Source of the DNA: Bacteroidia bacterium
Lineage (GTDB): Bacteria; Bacteroidota; Bacteroidia; Bacteroidales; UBA932
Assembly: GCA_009929175.1 (NCBI GenBank)
Contig: SABC01000003.1
Span: 1 to 64,000, forward strand
DNA: 64,000 bases
Direction: 5' to 3'
In this document: positions 38,201 to 47,310 of the stretch, one piece after another
Layout: each line of letters begins with the position of its first letter
Numbering within the stretch: position 1 is the stretch's first letter
Notes under the pieces: model-generated
What the model was told of the DNA's origin: nothing
The model's input: only the letters and a program-made list of their open reading frames with translations
The model's database searches: none
Position numbers and translations under genes: made by a program

Positions 38201-38800
38201 TACAATATAGGATTCGTCGTAGGTTACCGGTACAATAGAGAGTTGCCTGCGCAGCGAGAGGTTGGGATTTATACTGTTGACCAAAACCGAGTTCTCTGTG
38301 GGAAAGTCGGTTTGTATCAGCAAAGCAGCGATAATTGTCTGGTTACCGGAAATGTATACGTTTACAACATACCACGCCGACCCTAGGTTGACGTACTGCT
38401 CGGTCAGACTGAGATATGCCAAGGGGGTATTTGTAACTACCCTGCTGTTCAGGTGATTGATCCTGTATCCAAATGGGAAAAAATCAATATCGTCATTGGC
38501 TATCGGGAACTGGTTTATCCAGGACTGTATGGTATCGTTAAAATAACGGTAGAGAACCATGTCCTCGGGAAACTCTTCGAAACTCACGAACTGGTCCGAT
38601 GGCAGCTGTAATGTCTTTAATGCAAAATCTTCCAGTATTTGCTGCCGCTTGTGGATCACTCCCTGTAGCCTCTCCACCTCCCGGTCAAGGGATTCATTGG
38701 AGGAGAACTCCATGAACGAAGCAAGGGTAAAGAGCAGTGCCCCCATCCACAGAATGGATGTTTTACGGTTTAACAACTGCTTTATACTGCCTGCTATCAT
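35204..38800 (-). CDS. Large multi-TM sensor histidine kinase (NtrY-like; HAMP, HisKA, HATPase)
   Basis: EMARQIAHEIKNPLTPMRLSIQHMM H-box, NLISNAVQAVENL, FTTKSGGTGLGLAICRSIIEQ; very long hydrophobic N-terminal half. Confidence 0.92.
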   Translation of the reverse strand: MIAGSIKQLLNRKTSILWMGALLFTLASFMEFSSNESLDREVERLQGVIHKRQQILEDFALKTLQLPSDQFVSFEEFPEDMVLYRYFNDTIQSWINQFPIANDDIDFFPFGYRINHLNSRVVTNTPLAYLSLTEQYVNLGSAWYVVNVYISGNQTIIAALLIQTDFPTENSVLVNSINPNLSLRRQLSIVPVTYDESYIVLGKDGGVLFSVLKNLPSKTDETGVILRWFAILIAVLALFSNLRRLRRIKDFFLVLAGLVVVRFVAVYQAKELQGELEIFSPNLYADYGLFSSLGDLLINNMLVVLLVTALFIVRRSFFRYAYVKGDWAKRIMAALFLLIPLAIVPYIHYSLHSLIMNSSITMEPFRIDEISVYTLLVYVSYSLLFAALILSLQLVRPFVPRIRKHSFLERKPLMIYMTLISLYTLFAVSYYGFEKEFSRNRVWTTKMSVERDLNLELQLRGYEKFIENDPIIGMNLTVSPDIEIVNNYLEIIHNRLTEGYFWNILQRYDMRLVACLENTFLIDEMRQSESMPQNCNSYYEGEIARYGSSLGEKSRFYFLNNYNGRISYLGVFPFYRFGREFRLYIELDSKFLRESIGFPDLLIDHKKIEGFSVPSGYSYGKYLNGRLVSYGGSFNYPIYNENEYESGYQVERREGYIHFVHKISEESLIVMSRPERTVFPYLVSFSYLMLLYSLVILGLLQARNLDLTYNFPKNSFRWKIMVLIISSLVFALLALGAGSIWFSFRYFNDNIRAQMEEKMNSVQSSLSYYSKFATRFNDQQFNNLKLLEEMNRLSGTAQIDINVYRADGLLLRTTRSEIFDRFLLGARLNPDAFREIVHNNKKQFVNKERIGDLTYYSLYAPLFNIEGKLIAIVNIPYFSRQSDFRKDASSIIAAIINIYILLLIGAVFVGIALSNSISGPLIEISRKMQLLDISEKPEHINYTNKDELGILVAAYNKMVDDVNESTQRLAQGEREQAWREMARQIAHEIKNPLTPMRLSIQHMMRLKEQDVPDWAKRFDALAKSLIEQIDILSEAAGEFSSFSRFYSEDQSRFDLNTLIREQIILFNTRDNITLSFESKAKDAFVLARKTQLTRMFVNLISNAVQAVENLEEGKIVVSLEWEEPFYRISVEDSGSGVPDSLTHRLFKPNFTTKSGGTGLGLAICRSIIEQSQGTVHYERSERLGGASFVVSIPGKRYY

Positions 38801-38809
38801 TACAAACCT

Positions 38810-39283
38810 TTACTTGTGATGGTATGGCTCCCCCTTGATTATTGTGAATGCCCTGTAAAGCTGTTCCGTAAAGATAAGCCGTACCATCTGGTGGGAAAAT
38901 GTCATCGCAGAGAGGGATATCATTCCGTCTGCCCTTTTGTAAACTGCATCACTAAAACCATACGCACCTCCAATCAAAAAAACCAACCTTTTGGTACCTC
39001 TCACCATCAATGCTTCCAATTTTTCCGAAAATCCTTCCGATGTTACCCTCTCCCCTCTTTCGTCGAGGAGCACGAGTGTATCCCCGTCGTTGACCTGCTT
39101 TAGTACAAGCTCTCCCTCCCTCTCCTTAATCTGGCTCTCCCTAAGTGATGATGCCTGCTTCAGTTCCGGGATTTCCCTGCGGCTGTAATTACAATAGTGC
39201 CTCAGGCGGTTTTCATAAACCTTTATACCTTCGGTCAAATAACCCTGGTCGGTTTTTCCTATTGTAAGCAACTCTATTTTCAC
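38810..39283 (-). CDS. rlmH: 23S rRNA (pseudouridine1915-N3)-methyltransferase RlmH
   Basis: LVLLDERGERVTSEGFSEKL, LVFLIGGAYGFSDAVY, LSLSAMTFSHQMVRLIFTEQLYRAFTIIKGEPYHHK. Confidence 0.97.
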   Translation of the reverse strand: MKIELLTIGKTDQGYLTEGIKVYENRLRHYCNYSRREIPELKQASSLRESQIKEREGELVLKQVNDGDTLVLLDERGERVTSEGFSEKLEALMVRGTKRLVFLIGGAYGFSDAVYKRADGMISLSAMTFSHQMVRLIFTEQLYRAFTIIKGEPYHHK

Positions 39284-39413
39284 CTAAGCAACAATCATTC
39301 CATGCAAAAATACTATTAATTTAAGAGATGTCCAGATTTTGTTGTAATTTTATGTTTTGCTCCGTTGGCTTGATTTTTGCCTCAAACATGATAATGGAGA
39401 TTAGTGAACAACC

Positions 39414-39806
39414 ATGAAGAATATTTTTTTTGTACTTTTATTAACACTGGTAAACTCATTTTCGGCTTCTGCACAAAAAGAGCAGGATGTCTTTGTTCCT
39501 ATTTCTAAATACATTCAAAACGGAGATGCCGAAAGGCTGTCGGCCTGGTTTGCGCCAAACCTGGAAATGGACATACTGGGCAATTCCAATGTGTGCAGCA
39601 AGCAGCAGGCCAAACAAATCCTTAAAGAGTTCTTTAACGAATATTCACCCAAAACCTTCGAAATTGCCTATAAATCGGGCAAAGCTCCCATGAAGTATGC
39701 TATAGGCAGCCTTAACGCAGGTGGCAGCAAATTCAGGGTCACCCTCTTTGTGAAAACACAACAGAACGGCAATTTCATCCAGCAACTGAGGATAGAAAAA
39801 GAATAG
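39414..39806 (+). CDS. DUF4783-like secreted protein
   Basis: Signal peptide then DVFVPISKYIQNGDAERLSAWFAPNLEMDILG...SKQQAKQILKEFF. Confidence 0.75.
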   Translation: MKNIFFVLLLTLVNSFSASAQKEQDVFVPISKYIQNGDAERLSAWFAPNLEMDILGNSNVCSKQQAKQILKEFFNEYSPKTFEIAYKSGKAPMKYAIGSLNAGGSKFRVTLFVKTQQNGNFIQQLRIEKE

Positions 39807-39837
39807 ATATAACCTCCAAAATAAGAACCTTTTGGCT

Positions 39838-41001
39838 CTATCTGAATATTGGTTTTGCGTAGGCTGTCACGTCGTCTCGGGTGATGATATTATTACTCAA
39901 AATCATCAGCCTTTCCACTACATTCCTTAACTCCCTTATGTTGCCTGTCCATTTGTAACCCGAAAGTTCCTCTATCGCTCCCGGTTCAATATCCCTTTGG
40001 GGCATTCCACTCTCTATTGAAATCTGCTCAAGGAAATGACGTGTGAGCAGGGAAATATCTTCGCGTCTTTCGCACAACGGGGGTACGTGGATTATTATGA
40101 CACTAAGCCTGTGGTAAAGGTCTTCCCGGAAGGTACCTTTGGAAATCTCCTCGGTAAGGTTCTTGTTTGTTGCAGCAATAACCCTCACCCTTACATTTAT
40201 ATCCTTGTCGCTTCCCACCCTGGTGATTTTATTCTCTTGCAAGACCCTCAGGACTTTTGCCTGGGCAGCGAGACTCATATCACCTATCTCGTCCAGGAAT
40301 AGCGTGCCACCGTCTGCCTGCTCGAACTTACCCTTATGCTGTTTTACAGCCGAAGTGAATGCTCCCTTCTCGTGACCGAACAATTCACTCTCTATCAGCT
40401 CTCCGGGGATTGCCGCACAGTTGACTTCAATGAAAGGCATTGTATTACGAGGGCTTTTTTCATGCAGCCACCTTGCTACCAGCTCTTTACCAGTACCATT
40501 AGACCCTGTTATCAAAACTCTTGCCTCTGTCGGGGCAACGCGGTCAATCATCTCTTTAATGCGCGTGATAGCAGGTGATACTCCCACTATTTCGGGAATC
40601 CTGGAGACTCTCTTCTTAAGTATTTTGGTCTCCTTCACAAGGTTGGTCCGGTCAGTTGCGTTCCTTAATGTAATCAGTATCCTGTTAAGGTCCAGAGGTT
40701 TTTGTATAAAATCAAAGGCTCCTTTTTTTATACAGTCAACTGCCGAATCTATTGACCCGTGCCCCGAAATCATGATAACCGAAGAGTCTACCCCCGATTC
40801 ATTCAATTTATCCAGTAATTCCATACCGTCCATATTGGGCATCTTGATGTCCGAGAAAATAACATCGAAATTCTCTGCAACAGCCTTTTCCAGCCCCTCG
40901 ACACCATCGGCGGCAAGAGCAACTTCGTGGCCCTCAAATTCAAGAATCTCTTTCAAGGTATTCCGGATTGATTTTTCGTCGTCAATTATCAGCAGTTTCA
41001 T
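39838..41001 (-). CDS. Sigma-54-dependent response regulator (NtrC family)
   Basis: Receiver domain LLIIDDEKSIR...VIFSDIKMPNMDGMELL; AAA+ domain ITGSNGTGKELVARWLH, GAFTSAVKQHKGKFEQADGGTLFLDEIGDM; shortened C-terminus. Confidence 0.93.
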   Translation of the reverse strand: MKLLIIDDEKSIRNTLKEILEFEGHEVALAADGVEGLEKAVAENFDVIFSDIKMPNMDGMELLDKLNESGVDSSVIMISGHGSIDSAVDCIKKGAFDFIQKPLDLNRILITLRNATDRTNLVKETKILKKRVSRIPEIVGVSPAITRIKEMIDRVAPTEARVLITGSNGTGKELVARWLHEKSPRNTMPFIEVNCAAIPGELIESELFGHEKGAFTSAVKQHKGKFEQADGGTLFLDEIGDMSLAAQAKVLRVLQENKITRVGSDKDINVRVRVIAATNKNLTEEISKGTFREDLYHRLSVIIIHVPPLCERREDISLLTRHFLEQISIESGMPQRDIEPGAIEELSGYKWTGNIRELRNVVERLMILSNNIITRDDVTAYAKPIFR

Positions 41002-41029
41002 CTTACGTTGCTTATGTTAATATTCCCTA

Positions 41030-41947
41030 TTATTTAATCTCCTCTGCAAGCTCGGCCATATATCCCTCTTTGAGCGAGTAGGACGATTGGTACAATTCGG
41101 TGATACCCGCCTTACGGATAATGTGGTCTACAAAAATACTGCCCAGCACCATGTACTCTGCCCTGAGGGGCGACATTCCGGCCATTGCAAAACGCTCCTC
41201 CTTAGTAGAAGCCAATAATTTTCCATGGAGAGCATAAAATTTTTCCAAAGGGAGCTCTTTTGCCGGAATGGAGAAGTCGTCCTCGGGATCAATCAGCTCC
41301 CTCAGTGTATCAAAAGAGCCCGAAGAGCCAATCATAAGTTTGGGACAATAATGGGTAACCTGTTCGTAAAAAGGTGCCAGCACCTTATCCAGGTATGCTG
41401 TGTATTGGTCTACATCCTTTACGGATACAGGATCAGATGGCGATAACAGCTCCTTAATCCTTATTACTCCCAGTGGAAAGCTATCCTTCCAGTAGATTCT
41501 CTCTTTGTCGGCAATAATCAGCTCGTTACTGCCTCCTCCTATATCGATCATGAGAACCTTTTCGTTATAAAGCAAAATGGACTCCCTGATCCCTTTGTAT
41601 ACTAGTTCGGCCTCCCTGTCACCGGAGATAACCTCCACATCAAACCCAAATCTTTCTTCAATCATTTTTGCCATAAGGGGACCATTGGAAGAGTCCCTCA
41701 CTGCCGATGTTGCAAAAGCTTTGATATGGTCTGCCCCTCCCTCAGCATGTACTTCCTTCAAAAGAGTGGCAATCGCCTCAAGGGAAGAGCTGATTGCCTC
41801 GGGTGTAAGTTCACCTCGTTTGAATCCTCCCTGACCAATGTGGGAGCCAACCTTTGCCACTTTTTTTATATCGCACTTACTCTTTGATACCTGGGCAATA
41901 AGAAGGTTAAAAACGTTTGTTCCCAGGTCAAATACCGCAATTTTCAT
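41030..41947 (-). CDS. Ppx/GppA family phosphatase
   Basis: AVFDLGTNVFNLLIAQV, AFATSAVRDSSNG, VLMIDIGGGSNELII. Confidence 0.9.
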   Translation of the reverse strand: MKIAVFDLGTNVFNLLIAQVSKSKCDIKKVAKVGSHIGQGGFKRGELTPEAISSSLEAIATLLKEVHAEGGADHIKAFATSAVRDSSNGPLMAKMIEERFGFDVEVISGDREAELVYKGIRESILLYNEKVLMIDIGGGSNELIIADKERIYWKDSFPLGVIRIKELLSPSDPVSVKDVDQYTAYLDKVLAPFYEQVTHYCPKLMIGSSGSFDTLRELIDPEDDFSIPAKELPLEKFYALHGKLLASTKEERFAMAGMSPLRAEYMVLGSIFVDHIIRKAGITELYQSSYSLKEGYMAELAEEIK

Positions 41948-41961
41948 CCAAATAATTTTTA

Positions 41962-41990
41962 CAAAGATAATCCTTTTTTACGTATGTTTG
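41962..41990. promoter_or_regulatory. Divergent TAnnTTTG boxes for ppx-like gene (minus, 41962-41969) and cmk (plus, 41983-41990)
   Basis: CAAAGATA and TATGTTTG. Confidence 0.5.
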
Positions 41991-42004
41991 TTTTTTGTAT
42001 TAGA

Positions 42005-42712
42005 ATGGAAAAACGAGAGATCATCATAGCAATCGACGGCCACTCTTCTACCGGCAAAAGCACTTTTGCAAAGGCTGTTTCCAAAAAATACGGTCTTACT
42101 TACGTAGATACAGGAGCCTTGTACAGGGGGGTTACACTTGCAGCCATAAGGGCCGGAGTGGTGGCAGCCTCCGAAGGATCCGGAGGGAACATCTTGGATA
42201 CCATCCTTCAAGGCTTATCGTTGGAATTCCGTCCTACGGGAATAGAGAGGGCCAGTGAATTGTATCTGAACGGTGAGAATATCGAGCACAAGATCAGGTC
42301 TCTGGAAGTTGCAGGACATGTCAGCAACATCGCATCGAGGCCTGCTGTCAGGAATTACGTAGACGAAATGCTCCACCAGTATGGTGTGAAGGGGGGAGTT
42401 GTAATGGACGGACGGGATATCGGAACAGTTGTCTTTCCCGATGCTGACCTCAAGATTTTCATGACGGCCGACCCTGCCATACGGGCAAAACGCAGGTACG
42501 ACGAACTTGCATCAAAAGGAGAGAAAGCCGATTTCGAAGAAGTTTTAAAAAATGTCATAGAACGTGACCATATGGATGAGACGCGTGAAACAGCACCATT
42601 GCGCAGGGCTACGGATGCCATACTTTTGGACAACAGCTATATGACCCAAGAAGATCAAATGAAATGGATAGAAAAGATATTGGAGGAAAAATGGGGCTTA
42701 TCCCCCATATAG
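42005..42712 (+). CDS. cmk: Cytidylate kinase
   Basis: IIAIDGHSSTGKSTFAKAVSKKYGLTYVDTGALYRGVTL, VVMDGRDIGTVVFPDADLKIFMTA. ORF track start 41984. Confidence 0.95.
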   Translation: MEKREIIIAIDGHSSTGKSTFAKAVSKKYGLTYVDTGALYRGVTLAAIRAGVVAASEGSGGNILDTILQGLSLEFRPTGIERASELYLNGENIEHKIRSLEVAGHVSNIASRPAVRNYVDEMLHQYGVKGGVVMDGRDIGTVVFPDADLKIFMTADPAIRAKRRYDELASKGEKADFEEVLKNVIERDHMDETRETAPLRRATDAILLDNSYMTQEDQMKWIEKILEEKWGLSPI

Positions 42713-43566
42713 ATGAAAAATCAGGGTTTTGCTATGGCGTGATAAGGGTCGTCAAGCAGGCCGAATCTTTCCTGAAAACCAACTCCCACCTAAACTCACT
42801 CGGATCCATAGTACACAATACCACTGAGGTTTCCAGGCTCAGGGATATGGGAATAAGTGTAATAGACCATGATACACTCAAACAGATAAAAGATTCCGCC
42901 GTACTAATCAGGGCTCATGGGGAACCTCCATCGACCTACTTGACAGCCAAGGAGAACGGGATAAAAATAATCGACTGCACCTGTCCTGTTGTGCTCAAAC
43001 TTCAGGAAAGGATCAAAAAGGGATACGAGGAGGTTAAGGAAAAAGGAGGCTCGCTGGTTATATTCGGGAAAAAATGCCATGCCGAGGTCAACGGACTTTT
43101 AGGGCAGGTCAACGGAGATGCACTTGTAGTGGAGTCAAAGGAAGATCTGGCCGGGCTTGATTTCCAAAAACCTATAGTCGTTTTTTCCCAGACCACCAAT
43201 GATACAGTCGGGTATGCAAACATTATTGCCGAAATCAAACAACGTGTTGCCGATGCAGGGGGCTCTACGGACAATGTTGTCAGCCACAATACAATTTGCA
43301 GGCAAGTATCGTCAAGGCATCCAAACTTAAAACAGTTTGCAGCAAAAAACGATGTCGTGCTGTTTGTAAGCGGCAAGGAGAGTTCCAACGGGAAAGTACT
43401 TTTTGGAACATGCAAAAACAGCAACCCCAGGTCTTACAAAATCGAGAGCACTTCCGATATTGACCCTTCCTGGTTCAATCCAGGTGAAACAGTAGGGATA
43501 TGCGGAGCAACCTCTACCCCCACATGGCAACTGGAAGGGGTTGCAACGTTCATAAAAGGACTTTGA
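42691..43566 (+). CDS. ispH: 4-hydroxy-3-methylbut-2-enyl diphosphate reductase
   Basis: GFCYGVIRVVKQAES, IVHNTTEVSRL, IRAHGEPPSTY, DCTCPVVLKLQ, TICGATSTPTWQLEGV-like end. ORF track start 42664. Confidence 0.95.
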   Translation: MGLIPHIDEKSGFCYGVIRVVKQAESFLKTNSHLNSLGSIVHNTTEVSRLRDMGISVIDHDTLKQIKDSAVLIRAHGEPPSTYLTAKENGIKIIDCTCPVVLKLQERIKKGYEEVKEKGGSLVIFGKKCHAEVNGLLGQVNGDALVVESKEDLAGLDFQKPIVVFSQTTNDTVGYANIIAEIKQRVADAGGSTDNVVSHNTICRQVSSRHPNLKQFAAKNDVVLFVSGKESSNGKVLFGTCKNSNPRSYKIESTSDIDPSWFNPGETVGICGATSTPTWQLEGVATFIKGL

Positions 43567-43567
43567 C

Positions 43568-45577
43568 ATGAGAGGTTCCTTTGCCAACTTGCTATTCCCG
43601 GTAAAACTGACTTTTGAGTTGAGCTACCGGATTCCTCCACCCCTTGAGGGGAAGGTCGTCAGAGGAAGTCATGTTCTGGCCCCGTTTGGCAACAAGGTTA
43701 TCACCGGATTGGTAACAAAGGTTTTCGACACACCCCCGGACTTCCAAGGCCTCATCAAGGATATAACGGAAATTGCCGGCACAGGCGGGGCTTCGGAAAA
43801 AGAGATTGCCTTCATTGAATGGATGGCACAATACTATATGTGCACCCCCGGGGAGGTGCTTAAGGCAGCGGTGGGCAACTCTATAGATGTAACCCCTCCA
43901 AAAATGAGCAACCAAAAAAAAGAAACCTCAAAGCTGGTCAATGAAACCAATAATTGCATCAAAACCGGCAGGTTGACCCGGGAACAGACCTATGTGCTGG
44001 ATTGCTGCCGGAAAAATATAAAAGCAAACATTCCTACTCTCATTAAAGGGGTTACCGGTTCGGGCAAGACCGAAATTTATATGGAGCTTGCAAAAGAGCA
44101 ACTATCCCAAGGAAAAAGCGTTCTCTACATGGTTCCGGAGATTGCCCTCAGCAAACAACTCACCGACCGTCTCACGGAACATTTTGGCAGGCATCTTTTG
44201 GTTTTCCACTCAAAGATGACACCGGCTGCCCGCAAAAAGGTAAGGGAAAGTATCCGCAACTACCAGGAACCATCTATAATATTGGGACTAAGGTCTTCAC
44301 TGTTCCTTCCTTTCGATGAACTTGGGCTGATTGTCGTGGACGAAGAGCATGACAACAGTTATAAACAGAGTGATCCTGCACCTAGGTACAACGGCAGGGA
44401 TGCTGCCCTTATGCTGGCAAGGATCCATGGAGCCGGCATAGTGCTCGGCTCGGCCACCCCATCCCTTGAAAGTATATACAATTGCCATTCAGGCAGGTTT
44501 TCTCTGGTGGAATTAAACCACAAATACCACTCTGCCGGGACAACCACGACAGAGGTGATCGACACCATACGGGAAGGACAAAAGGGATCCATGGAGGGGC
44601 TCTTTTCCCGCAGGACACTCGACGCCATAGGTCAAAGGCTGCAAAAAAACGAACAAGTACTGGTGTTCCGCAACAGAAGGTCTTATTCTCCCTTGGTTCA
44701 ATGCATGTACTGTGGCGACATCCCCTATTGCAACAACTGCAATGTCTCGCTCAATTACCACAAGAAGAGGTCCATCCTAAAATGCCATTACTGTGAATAC
44801 GCTATCCGGTACAACACAATATGCACAAAATGCGGCAGGCCCGGACTCAAAGAGCGAGGCTGCGGCACAGAGATGATAGAGGAGCAGCTTCGATTTTTTT
44901 TCCCCGGCTCCAAAGTTGCAAGGTTCGATGCAGAGACTACCTCATCCAAGGTAAACGAAGAAAAATTACTGTCGGACTTTGCCGCAGGAAACACCGATAT
45001 ACTTGTTGGCACACAGATGATCAGCAAAGGTTTTGATTTTGAAAGACTCACATTGATCGTTCTGGTTCAGGCCGACAGCATGTTCTCTACAGACGACTTC
45101 CGTGCTTCTGAAAAAGCAATGCAGCTGCTTGTCCAGCTTGCCGGCCGGAGTGGCCGCAGGGATACCAGAGGGCATATCATTGTACAAACAGCAAGGCCAG
45201 ACAATCAGGTTTACATTGATTTCGTGGAAGGGGAGGATGGTATGGCGCGCGAACTGCAAGAGAGAAAGGAATTCGGATACCCTCCGTTTGTAAGGTTGGT
45301 GAGAATATCGGTAAAGCACCCTTCGAAAGAGAGGGTCGAAGGATTTTGCGATATTATTGCAAGAAAATTACCCGAATGGGGTGTCATCGATTTCACAGGT
45401 CCTGTTCCTCCTCCCGTAGAAAGGGTTAAACGTGAATATATCCTCAATTTCTGGGTAAAGCTCAAGCGAAATACCGATAGTCCTACGATTAAGAGCACAA
45501 TTTTTGCAGGAATAGAATCCTTGGTTCGGGAAGCAGGCAGAGGAGTGTCTGTCGGTTTTGATCCGGACCCTCTCTAA
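43568..45577 (+). CDS. priA: Primosomal protein N' (helicase PriA)
   Basis: LIKGVTGSGKTEIYMELAKEQL, VVDEEHDNSYKQ, Zn-binding Cys pairs CMYCGDIPYCNNCN...CHYCE, GTQMISKGFDFERLTLIVLVQAD. Confidence 0.96.
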   Translation: MRGSFANLLFPVKLTFELSYRIPPPLEGKVVRGSHVLAPFGNKVITGLVTKVFDTPPDFQGLIKDITEIAGTGGASEKEIAFIEWMAQYYMCTPGEVLKAAVGNSIDVTPPKMSNQKKETSKLVNETNNCIKTGRLTREQTYVLDCCRKNIKANIPTLIKGVTGSGKTEIYMELAKEQLSQGKSVLYMVPEIALSKQLTDRLTEHFGRHLLVFHSKMTPAARKKVRESIRNYQEPSIILGLRSSLFLPFDELGLIVVDEEHDNSYKQSDPAPRYNGRDAALMLARIHGAGIVLGSATPSLESIYNCHSGRFSLVELNHKYHSAGTTTTEVIDTIREGQKGSMEGLFSRRTLDAIGQRLQKNEQVLVFRNRRSYSPLVQCMYCGDIPYCNNCNVSLNYHKKRSILKCHYCEYAIRYNTICTKCGRPGLKERGCGTEMIEEQLRFFFPGSKVARFDAETTSSKVNEEKLLSDFAAGNTDILVGTQMISKGFDFERLTLIVLVQADSMFSTDDFRASEKAMQLLVQLAGRSGRRDTRGHIIVQTARPDNQVYIDFVEGEDGMARELQERKEFGYPPFVRLVRISVKHPSKERVEGFCDIIARKLPEWGVIDFTGPVPPPVERVKREYILNFWVKLKRNTDSPTIKSTIFAGIESLVREAGRGVSVGFDPDPL

Positions 45578-45634
45578 ATTGAAAGAATTTTGTAAATTTG
45601 CATGATAGTCCCGCAATAAATCTAAAACCAACAT

Positions 45635-46402
45635 ATGGGAAAAATAATAGCAATAGCCAACCAAAAAGGAGGTGTCGGAAAGACAACTACAGCCATTAAC
45701 CTGTCGGCCTCGCTTGCTGTTCTGGAAAAGAGGGTCCTTCTGGTAGATGCCGACCCGCAAGCTAACTCCACCTCCGGCCTCAACTTTGATCCCGACTCAA
45801 CCTCAAAGCACACCCTATACGAGACCCTTATAGGTTCCAGGGCAATCAACGACATTCTCCTTGAGACAGAAGTTAAAGGATTAAAGCTTGCCCCCTCCCA
45901 CATTAACCTTGTTGGTGCCGAAATCGAAATGCTCAACATTCCCGAAAGGGAGCTGGTATTGAAAAAGGCCCTGGAGCCTCTCAAGGAGCAGTTTGACTAT
46001 ATTATCATAGATTGTTCTCCCTCTTTGGGAATCATTACCATCAACTCCTTGTCGGCGGCAGACTCCGTACTGATACCGGTCCAATGCGAGTACTTTGCCT
46101 TGGAAGGGCTTGGAAAACTCCTCAACACAGTCAAACTTGTCCAGAACAGACTTAACACTTCGCTCAAGATAGAGGGATTCCTCCTTACCATGTTTGATGG
46201 CAGGACCAGGCATTCAAACCTTGTGGTGGATGAGGTGAGGACACATTTTTCCGACATGGTATTCAAAACCGTAATACAAAGGAATGTCAGGTTGACCGAA
46301 GCTCCATCGCACGGTAAACCGGTAATACTCCACGATGCCCTCTCCACGGGCACAAACAATTACCTGAATCTTGCAAAAGAGATATTAACAAACAACCAGT
46401 GA
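45635..46402 (+). CDS. parA: Chromosome partitioning ATPase ParA
   Basis: [38 protein letters not shown]. Confidence 0.96.
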   Translation: MGKIIAIANQKGGVGKTTTAINLSASLAVLEKRVLLVDADPQANSTSGLNFDPDSTSKHTLYETLIGSRAINDILLETEVKGLKLAPSHINLVGAEIEMLNIPERELVLKKALEPLKEQFDYIIIDCSPSLGIITINSLSAADSVLIPVQCEYFALEGLGKLLNTVKLVQNRLNTSLKIEGFLLTMFDGRTRHSNLVVDEVRTHFSDMVFKTVIQRNVRLTEAPSHGKPVILHDALSTGTNNYLNLAKEILTNNQ

Positions 46403-46403
46403 T

Positions 46404-47303
46404 ATGAAAAAATCTGCCTTGGGAAGGGGGCTTGGAGCCCTGCTGTCAGATGCGGACAACATCAATCTCAGCCGTATGAACCATACGGGAGAGATGACAC
46501 CTGCATCCATTTCCGAAATCCCCATGGATCTTATTGAAACTAACCCTTTCCAACCAAGGAGCAGCTTTGATGCCGGGTTACTGGAAGAGCTGGCAGATTC
46601 CATCCGTACCCTCGGACTCATCCAGCCAATCACAGTCAGGCTTACAGAAAACAACAAATACCAGATAATCAGCGGAGAAAGGCGTTTCCGGGCTGCCACA
46701 ATTGCCGGCCTGACCCATATTCCGGCATACATCCGCACTGCCAATGACCAGGGAATGCTGGAGATGGCCATTGTGGAAAATATCCAGAGGGAAAATCTTG
46801 ATTCAATAGAAGTTGCCCTCAGTTTCCAACGCCTTATAGAGGAGTGTGACCTTACACAGGAAGAGATGGCCGACAGAGTAGGCAAAAAAAGGACTACAAT
46901 TACTAACTACCTCAGGCTGCTAAAACTTCCTGCCGAAATCCAGCTCGCCCTAAGGGCCAAAAAAATTTCTATGGGGCATGCCAGAGCTCTGTTGGCCCTG
47001 GACTCTCCAAAAAAACAGTTGAAACTTTGTGGGGAGGTGATGGATAAAGACTTATCCGTAAGACAAGTAGAGGAGAAAATCCAAAAAATGACAGGCGGTC
47101 CAAGGAATGCAAAAACCGAAGAGGCTCCACTGGAGTTGGACGAATCCTACTTCAAACTTCTTGATTTTCTTGGCAAATACTTTAACAACAACATAAGTCT
47201 CAAACGTGACGAAAAAAAGGGCACCGGATCAATTACAATCAGATTCAGTGGCGACCAGGAGATCATGAAGTTCATTGACGCCATCGAAAAGACAAACCTC
47301 TAA
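46404..47303 (+). CDS. parB: Chromosome partitioning protein ParB
   Basis: IPMDLIETNPFQPRSSFD, ISGERRFRAATIAGL, IVENIQRENLDSIE, HTH QEEMADRVGKKRTTITNYLRLLKLP. Confidence 0.96.
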   Translation: MKKSALGRGLGALLSDADNINLSRMNHTGEMTPASISEIPMDLIETNPFQPRSSFDAGLLEELADSIRTLGLIQPITVRLTENNKYQIISGERRFRAATIAGLTHIPAYIRTANDQGMLEMAIVENIQRENLDSIEVALSFQRLIEECDLTQEEMADRVGKKRTTITNYLRLLKLPAEIQLALRAKKISMGHARALLALDSPKKQLKLCGEVMDKDLSVRQVEEKIQKMTGGPRNAKTEEAPLELDESYFKLLDFLGKYFNNNISLKRDEKKGTGSITIRFSGDQEIMKFIDAIEKTNL

Positions 47304-47310
47304 ATCCCAG

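Noticed and set aside
42577-42592. Possible parS site (TGAGACGCGTGAAACA) about 3 kb upstream of parAB
   Set aside because: Only 12 of 16 positions match TGTTTCACGTGAAACA and it lies in cmk coding sequence; likely chance. No good parS match was noticed in the window.
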